Source of the DNA: Roseobacter sinensis
GTDB lineage: Bacteria; Pseudomonadota; Alphaproteobacteria; Rhodobacterales; Rhodobacteraceae
Reading direction: 5' to 3'
DNA: 48,801 nucleotides
Assembly: GCF_025755255.1 (NCBI RefSeq)
Contig: NZ_JALIEB010000010.1
Span: forward strand, 1 to 48,801
Below, piece after piece: positions 43,487 through 48,801 of the stretch. How positions within the stretch are numbered: position 1 is the first letter of the stretch; each line of letters begins with the position of its first letter. A program made the position numbers and the translations under genes. A model generated the notes under the pieces. It was not told the origin of the DNA and did not search any database. It saw only the letters and a program-made list of their open reading frames with translations.

Positions 43487-44413
43487 TCAGTTGGTCACGG
43501 CGTAGGCATCAGAGAAGCCTTCGTCCTTGATGGTGGCAAGCAAGCGACGCTGCTCGGAGGCGGAGGTGGCCGGGCCCACGACAACGCGCCAGAACGGTTT
43601 GTCGCCGAGCTCCTGCGCCTTGACGGTGGGGATCAGCCCGGCGCTGCGCATCTGCTTGGCTGCGCGGTCTGCATTGGCCTCGGCGCTGAAGATGCCGATC
43701 TGGATGAACGGCTTCTGGAGCGATGATGTGGCCGCCACCGTCTGTGGCAGGGTCGACTGCGGCAGGGCGGCCGGTTCGATGACGGCCTCTGCGCTTGTGC
43801 TGGCTGCGGTGCTTTCGGCGGCGGTGGGTTCGGCTGCTTCGATCGCAGCACCGGCCGCGGCAATCGGATCGAGAGCGGTCTCGGTGATCTCCGCCGGCGC
43901 CTCTGTGGCGTCCTCAGCGGCTGCTGGGGGGTCAACTTCGACGGTCTCCTTACGCAGGGCGACGACTTCGAGCTCCGTCGGAGCGCCGGCCAGCACACCC
44001 AGGGCCTCGGCGGCATCGGAGGACATTTGCAGGCGCGGTCCGGGAATGTCCCGCTCGCGCCGGAAAAGGGCGCCGACCACGAATTGGCCATTGCTCTGAT
44101 TGCGGATGAGCACGCGCTCGGGGTCGGTCACATCCGGATGCGCAACCCAGACTCCGCCGAGTGACGGACGCCCGTCCCAGAGCCCCGCTTCGTTCGACGA
44201 GAAAACCTCAGGCGCCTCCACGTCACGCTCGATGACCTCGCCGGTCGCTGTGGCGGTCTCGGTCTCTTCGCCTGCCTCTTCGGCCTTCGGTGTGAAGGCA
44301 TCGCGCAAATTGAAATTGCCCGCCTCGTCGCAGGCCGCAAGCAGGCCCGCTGCCGCGAGACCAAGCGCAAGTGGTACTCCTGATCTGAAATGGGTTTTGA
44401 TATCGCCGCTCAT
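43487..44413 (-). CDS. SPOR-domain lipoprotein
   Basis: 308 residues from the ATG at 44413; a much longer open frame runs back over the tRNA and is spurious. The lipobox LLAAC gives a lipidated Cys near residue 27. A Glu/Thr/Ala-rich linker occupies the centre (with repeated AxxAxE units), and the C-terminal SPOR domain is at about 235-308 (FIQIGIFSAEANADRAAKQM; FWRVVVGPATSASEQ). SPOR domains bind denuded glycan at the division site. It is the first gene of the operon with the DacA-like gene, tmk, holB, tatD and MBL. Confidence 0.88.
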   Translation of the reverse strand: MSGDIKTHFRSGVPLALGLAAAGLLAACDEAGNFNLRDAFTPKAEEAGEETETATATGEVIERDVEAPEVFSSNEAGLWDGRPSLGGVWVAHPDVTDPERVLIRNQSNGQFVVGALFRRERDIPGPRLQMSSDAAEALGVLAGAPTELEVVALRKETVEVDPPAAAEDATEAPAEITETALDPIAAAGAAIEAAEPTAAESTAASTSAEAVIEPAALPQSTLPQTVAATSSLQKPFIQIGIFSAEANADRAAKQMRSAGLIPTVKAQELGDKPFWRVVVGPATSASEQRRLLATIKDEGFSDAYAVTN

Positions 44414-44607
44414 GTTGCGCGTCCTTGCCTGTTGCCCGGAGCCCCGGCCCGCTCGGTTGCCCCTTGACACGGGGTTCTGGGCGAGAGTGTAGCTCGGAGG
44501 AACCTCTCTGGGAAGGTGTCGGGAGTAAAATCGGCGACATTCCCCAGCGAATTGGGCAATTTTTTGAGGTTTCAGAATCGGTTGCAGAGCACTAGGACGG
44601 ATCAACC

Positions 44608-44697
44608 GGAGGAGTGGCAGAGTGGTCGAATGCACCGGTCTTGAAAACCGGCGTGCGTGAAAGCGTACCGTGGGTTCGAATCCCACCTCCTCCGCCA
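44608..44697 (+). tRNA. tRNA-Ser (anticodon TGA)
   Basis: 90 nt with CCA encoded. The acceptor stem pairs GGAGGAG (44608-44614) with CTCCTCC (44687-44693). The anticodon loop CTTGAAA gives TGA, and the long variable arm (GCGTGCGTGAAAGCGT) and GGTTCGAATCC T-arm fit class II serine tRNA. Confidence 0.96.
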
Positions 44698-45240
44698 TCG
44701 CTTTCGTCCCAATTGTTATCCAGTGGCTTTGTAGCTCAATTCGGCCAGACCAATACCACCGCTTCTTGCGCTTTCTTTCTCCAACGCGTTGGTGCCAATG
44801 CTTGTCCACAGAAAGCACTGATGTAGCCAATGAAGCCTGCATCGACGAAGAGGTCTTCAATCGGGTTCGTTGCTTTAAGAGCTGGTCAGCGATATGTGCG
44901 GTCACCCGACAAGGTCACCGCATTCGCCGCAACGTAGGAGCGTTTTGCCCGCGGTGGGCTGACACCCCTTAGCCAAGCCATTTTTGCCAAACGATAGCAC
45001 GGTATGGATCGCCGCCGTCTTCGATTCTGGGCGAAGACTGCGCGATCTGGAGCTGTTGTGGCGGCGGGTCGTTTTCCATCGGAGGCGGTTGTTCTTCAGC
45101 TTCGACTCGAATTGCCGCCTTGGGCCTGCCTCATCCCGCCTGCCTCGATGGCGCTGCTCCGCCGATACCGCAATAGCCCCTCGCCAGTCTTGTCGCAGGC
45201 CAATATCGTCGTGGGTACATTGATCGGGATCACCCCAGCC
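44698..45240. other. Stretch after tRNA-Ser without a clear gene
   Basis: 540 bp. At 44730-44745 the sequence TAGCTCAATTCGG resembles a tRNA D-arm but no tRNA folds there. Open frames at 44984 and 45004 run on toward the next gene without family likeness. It may be a decayed region. Confidence 0.4.
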
Positions 45241-45687
45241 ATGCGGGCTCTATTGTTCCTTGTCGTCACTGCCACAGCGGCAGCCGCCGACCCTGTCGCT
45301 GATCTGGTCCGCAGTGCGGCGATGCAGGGAAGGATTTATCTCGACTTCCACGGACCTCAGCCCGATGGGACGTGCGCCGCCGAGGCCTTCCTGTTGGCGA
45401 GACACGGGGCGGAGTGGCATCTTGAGACTGAAGGCAGCGAGGGTGTCTTTCGGTTGCGCCCCTGGCCCGATGGCGGGCCATTGCATCTGACGCACAACCC
45501 GCGCTCGGGCGGTTTCGTTGTCATGCAGCCACAGCATCTGGGAGTGCCTGACGTGGCTCTCTTCAGACCCGCTCTGCGCTGCCCCGCGGGTGCAAATGCC
45601 GAAGCCCAGTGCACCGCTGTTGACGAGAGGTACCGCACGCTCGTGCATATGGTGTCTCTGATACCCGCCTGTGACGATGCAGGATAA
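45241..45687 (+). CDS. Small secreted protein of unknown function (148 aa)
   Basis: The ATG at 45241 gives a signal peptide (MRALLFLVVTATAAAADP). The mature protein has four cysteines (at about 42, 119, 127 and 145) that could form two disulphides. Strands are predicted around GRIYLDFHG, EWHLETEG, FVVMQPQHLG. The ribosome site is weak. I recognise no family. It may be periplasmic. The downstream CHASE4 gene is broken, so this is near an unstable stretch. Confidence 0.6.
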   Translation: MRALLFLVVTATAAAADPVADLVRSAAMQGRIYLDFHGPQPDGTCAAEAFLLARHGAEWHLETEGSEGVFRLRPWPDGGPLHLTHNPRSGGFVVMQPQHLGVPDVALFRPALRCPAGANAEAQCTAVDERYRTLVHMVSLIPACDDAG

Positions 45688-45939
45688 GGACGTCGCAGAG
45701 CACAGGCAGCCTCCGCGACGAGGTGAAGACCGCGCCACGGCAGCACGAGCCTTCGCTTCAACCTTCGCTTGGCGGTCCTCGCAAACGTATCGGCGCCTGC
45801 CAGCCCTTCATATTGGCCGCTCTCTGAGCGCCGAAAGATCGGTCGCACGCTCATCAAAATCGAAGCTCACTGCGCGGCCAAGTCAAGGATTGGTAAACCG
45901 TCCGCAGCCAAAACCGCGTGCGGCGATGAGGGGCGAGCC

Positions 45940-46866
45940 ATGCTGGTCAGAAAGATCATCTTCATGATGTCGAGGGCGATGGCAATGGCGGTCGTCATGG
46001 GGCTGGCCGTCACCGTCTGGACCCAGCACAAGAACAGCGAGCGCGCCTCGAACGACCGGGTTCTGATGGTTCAGGGTGGATTTGACGCTTTGACCAGCAA
46101 TATCGAAGCGTTGAACTACGACTGAGCCTGATAGACGGCGGCACTGGACGCGAACCTGGCCCGCGCTGTCGAGTGGTTTCCCGAGAACACCGGCGTGGTT
46201 GCAAGCAGCGTTCAACTTCATGTGTTCGAGATTTTCTAGCCAACCGACTGGCCCAGCCTCATCTGGACTGCGCAGGTTAACGAAGTTGGAATGGAGCCAT
46301 TGACCGACCCGCTCACCCCGTTGGAGATGGCACAGGCCATCCACGCAAGACTGCGCCCGATCGAGGCGGGTGAAACCGAGACTCAGAAATTCTCGAAGAG
46401 AACGAACGGCGATGTCTATGTCGTCTCAGCGACGAGGATACACCCCCGGGGCGAAGCGCCACCGGTTCGAGCGAACCAGTTGGCTATTAGCATCGTGACC
46501 TATCAGCTGACCGAAACCTACTTTGCCAGGCCCGGCGCGCCCGCTCTGATTGACAGTTTTGTCCAGTCAGCCGAGATGCCCGCGCGGGGCCAACGCCATA
46601 TCAGGCTGAAGGATATCGACCGCCGGCAGAGCGCCCATCCTGAACGGACACCGCCGCGGTCGGGCGGTGCCTTGGTACGAGCTGCGGGCCTCCTCATCTC
46701 ACTCGGCTTGATTTTGTGTCTGGGTCTTTCCAGCGGAGTGACCTTGTTGGCAAAGCGCTGGTGCAACCAAGTAGAAATGTCATCGTGTTTGCAAAGCAGA
46801 CGTGTCACCAAAGGGCGTGACGGTAGCAAGGCTGCCTCTGGGTTCGCCATTCCAAGGGAATATTGA
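45940..46866 (+). pseudogene. CHASE4-domain sensor protein, broken by stops
   Basis: One frame runs through the stretch. It starts MLVRKIIFMMSRAMAMAVVM (a membrane helix), then SNDRVLMVQGGFDALTSNIE, ALNYD, then stops at 46123, 46129 and 46132, then TAALDANLARAVEWFPENTG and a further stop at about 46237. Past that, an open frame from 46291 has the rest of an extracellular sensor and a second membrane helix (GLLISLGLILCLGLS). The order NYDYAxW...LxxNxxxxxxWFxxNTG is typical of CHASE4 domains, so three of the stops replace expected Tyr/Trp codons. The cytosolic output domain is missing; the gene is cut at 46866. Confidence 0.65.
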
Positions 46867-46872
46867 GCGAAT

Positions 46873-48072
46873 CTATGGCTCGGCAACCGCGCGCAATTCT
46901 TTCAGGATCCGGTTGAAAACGGGTTTTGGGTGACCGTCATCATCGAAGAGCGTGGGTGATGACTGCGGATCATACAATGCATGCTCGACGTAGCGTTCGC
47001 CGATTTTTTTCTTCTTCCGGGAAAAATGCTCTGCATCGAACAGGCCCCAGAAGCCCAGACGCCGCAGGTTGGGCTGTTGCAACACGGCATGTACAAAGTC
47101 GCCGACCATCGCCGCATGTGCGTCGTCGGAGAATTCCGGGTTGGTCTTCTTGGTCACATCCAGTTCCGACAGATGAACCGTCATGGTCTTGCCGTTGAGC
47201 CACTCAATCAGCTCCATCGTGCTGTGAATGTCTGGCGGGTCCTTCGCCACCAGATGCCCTTGGATGCCCAGACCATCCAGCGCGGTATCATGATCAATCA
47301 AGTGTTTCAGAAAACCGCGAACCGCATCCCGTTTGGCTTGTGCTTTCGGGCCGACCCACGAAAGCTGGTCTTCGTTCAAAAGCAGTTCGATGTGGCCCAA
47401 CCCGCGGCGATTTAGCTCTTCTCGGAAGATCCGCACGACCTGGCGCAGAAAGCCAAGCCGAGACCCCGTGCGATCCTTGGGGATCTCTGGCCGGAGCAGT
47501 GGTTCAAGAACGGCTGACTGGAAGAAGTTGGTGTTCCCCTGTGCAGCTGCCGACCACGGCTGATGTGGCGCATCTGTCTTCAGAAAAATCTCGTTCAGCA
47601 CGTCGCAGGATGTGGCTCCTTCCATTCTTGTTGCGTAGCTGGCCGCCAACCGGCGGATATGTGCGCTGCTTGAGGACAGTTCCGCCGGCCAGGGATGATC
47701 GCTCCAGTAAAACGCATGCACGTGCTGTGACAGAGGTCTGTCAGGCCGCCGGTTGGCAAATGCTATGGCGCTGTCGACTTCGGTCCACTCCGGGTCTCGC
47801 AACCGGCCCTCGACATCGAAGACATCGCTTGCATCCGGATAGAGGTGAGAGAATTTGAAGCCGTTTTCCGAAACGAGGGTTGTGACGTTCTTTGCCAAAG
47901 TTGCACGGTGCTGTGCATATGCGGAGCCCAGCAGTTTGGCACTGAAGGTGCTGCTGATCTGAATGGGAGGCGCCCGCTTGGACGCCACTGCTCCAAGGCC
48001 GGTGGCCCGCGCTGCACATGCCGTCCCGCAGAGCGCAGCAGCGCCAAGAAGTATCTGTCGGCGTTTCAACAT
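46873..48072 (-). CDS. GH10 endo-1,4-beta-xylanase-like enzyme
   Basis: 399 residues with a twin-arginine or Sec signal (RRQILLGAAALCG). The fold follows glycoside hydrolase family 10: the substrate site HVHAFYWSDHPWP, acid/base Glu161 in CDVLNEIF (consensus WDVVNE), LLLNEDQ, the GLGIQGHL strand, nucleophile Glu303 in VHLSELDV and a final GFWGLFD. It is predicted to cleave beta-1,4-xylan or related glycans in the periplasm or outside. Such enzymes are uncommon in Roseobacters and may have another polysaccharide as substrate. It starts divergent from the RTX protein. Confidence 0.88.
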   Translation of the reverse strand: MLKRRQILLGAAALCGTACAARATGLGAVASKRAPPIQISSTFSAKLLGSAYAQHRATLAKNVTTLVSENGFKFSHLYPDASDVFDVEGRLRDPEWTEVDSAIAFANRRPDRPLSQHVHAFYWSDHPWPAELSSSSAHIRRLAASYATRMEGATSCDVLNEIFLKTDAPHQPWSAAAQGNTNFFQSAVLEPLLRPEIPKDRTGSRLGFLRQVVRIFREELNRRGLGHIELLLNEDQLSWVGPKAQAKRDAVRGFLKHLIDHDTALDGLGIQGHLVAKDPPDIHSTMELIEWLNGKTMTVHLSELDVTKKTNPEFSDDAHAAMVGDFVHAVLQQPNLRRLGFWGLFDAEHFSRKKKKIGERYVEHALYDPQSSPTLFDDDGHPKPVFNRILKELRAVAEP

Positions 48073-48421
48073 CGCCCTCCACTTTCGTCACGCACGTGCG
48101 CGCTGGCAAGACCACACGCTACCCTGATGCGCGATGCACGCGACGAAACACATGAGACGCGGCGCAGATCGGCTCAGTAAGCCGAGGGTTTCGCGAGCGA
48201 CGCGACGGCCCCATTGGGTGCGCCACGCCGCGGCCTTTTGATTGGTCAAACGACTGATTTCCAAAACCGCAAATTTTTTTTGAACCACCCCGAGGTGCGG
48301 ACCGACCAACGGATATCTCGGCGGCGAGATGCGCTCTGATCCTTGCCTTTGAAGGCTGCTGTCAGACCGCACGACGTCGGTGGGGATACTTGTTTGAAGC
48401 ACTTTATGGATGGAGAAACCA
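48073..48421. other. Divergent promoter region of GH10 and RTX genes
   Basis: 349 bp. There is a run of eight T at about 48272-48280 and a weak inverted repeat GGTG/CACC near 48283-48296. I see no gene and no clear operator. Confidence 0.35.
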
Positions 48422-48801
48422 GTGCCTAGCTTTAACTTTTTCAATCTCATTTTCGGTAACGGCAACATTCACGGCACAGACAAGAACGACCTTATTATTG
48501 GCTCGTTCGGCGACGATCACGTGAACGCAAAGGACGGAGACGACCTGGTCTTTGGCCTGTTCGGCGACGACAAGATCGCGGGCGATCTTGGGGACGACAC
48601 CGTCTTTGGCGGTTTCGGCGATGACACGGTCGAAGGCGGAGATGGCGAGGATTACCTCTCTGGCGGCATCGGCGATGACGTCGTTGTCGGCAACAAGGGC
48701 AACGACGCGATGTTCGGCGGGCGCGGCGACGACCTGCTGGTGTGGAACAACGGCGACGGCTCGGACCTGATGGATGGCGGCAAGGGCTATGACGTGCAGC
48801 A
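48422..48801 (+). CDS. RTX-type calcium-binding protein, partial
   Basis: A GTG start at 48422 with GGAGA upstream; an ATG eight bases earlier stops at once. The frame is open to the window edge. After residue 18 it consists of tandem nonapeptide repeats of the GGxGxDxUx type (GSFGDDHVNA, GGFGDDTVEG, GGRGDDLLVW), the parallel beta-roll that binds Ca2+ in secreted RTX proteins. Such proteins leave by a type I secretion system; the signal would be at the missing C-end. It lacks a Sec signal, as expected. Total length and effector domain cannot be known. Confidence 0.88.
   Translation, partial: MPSFNFFNLIFGNGNIHGTDKNDLIIGSFGDDHVNAKDGDDLVFGLFGDDKIAGDLGDDTVFGGFGDDTVEGGDGEDYLSGGIGDDVVVGNKGNDAMFGGRGDDLLVWNNGDGSDLMDGGKGYDVQ

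Noticed and set aside
44700-44780. A second tRNA after tRNA-Ser
   Set aside because: TAGCTCAATTCGG resembles a D-arm but no acceptor, anticodon or T stems can be formed.

Overview
The window reads as chromosomal DNA of an alphaproteobacterium of the Roseobacter/Rhodobacteraceae type. The aa3-type CtaD, the run SPOR protein - DacA-like - tmk - holB - tatD - MBL hydrolase, LipB, a DMT/LysR pair and GC-rich codon use all fit, but this is inference from protein character, not from a species marker.

Layout. (1) 1-8100, core-like DNA: a DMT exporter divergent from a LysR regulator, ctaD, a PAS histidine kinase coupled to a CheY-like receiver, lipB, and a secreted peptidoglycan-binding protein closed by a terminator. 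(2) 8110-31002, a genomic island of about 22.8 kb. Its left end is a tRNA-Leu(GAG). Its right end is a 14-bp exact copy of the tRNA 3' end (8182-8195 and 30989-31002), next to a P4-type tyrosine integrase. A mobilisation module lies just inside the right end: alpA, a MOBQ/TraA relaxase, an oriT-like site, traC and traD. No type IV secretion genes are present, so the element should be mobilisable, not self-transmissible. (3) 31003-38900: a TTG-started reductive dehalogenase fused to its own flavin/NAD/2Fe-2S reductase, a ChrR-like cupin, a PCu(A)C copper chaperone, an aldehyde dehydrogenase and an AEC transporter. (4) 38921-44697: the housekeeping operon named above and a tRNA-Ser(TGA). (5) 44698-48801: a poorly conserved stretch with a small secreted protein, a CHASE4 sensor pseudogene, a GH10 xylanase-like enzyme and the start of an RTX calcium-binding protein cut by the window edge.

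The island cargo (9061-25195) looks like a stress-tolerance set. It holds NhaA, a fatty-acid desaturase, a Crp/Fnr regulator, HflK-HflC-PsiE, an extra groES-groEL with a CIRCE operator, an SPW-repeat membrane protein, an EF-hand protein, a seven-repeat Cys-rich secreted protein, a transglutaminase-like protein and many small uncharacterised proteins. Several of these are paralogous: two 62-residue proteins lie near the two ends of the cargo, and two proteins share an LPAG-x-YE signature. In content it resembles the transmissible stress-tolerance loci of gammaproteobacteria (PsiE, antiporter, chaperones, membrane quality control) but with a different gene set. This is the most likely undescribed system in the window. 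Relict DNA inside it includes a BCCT-transporter fragment next to the tRNA.
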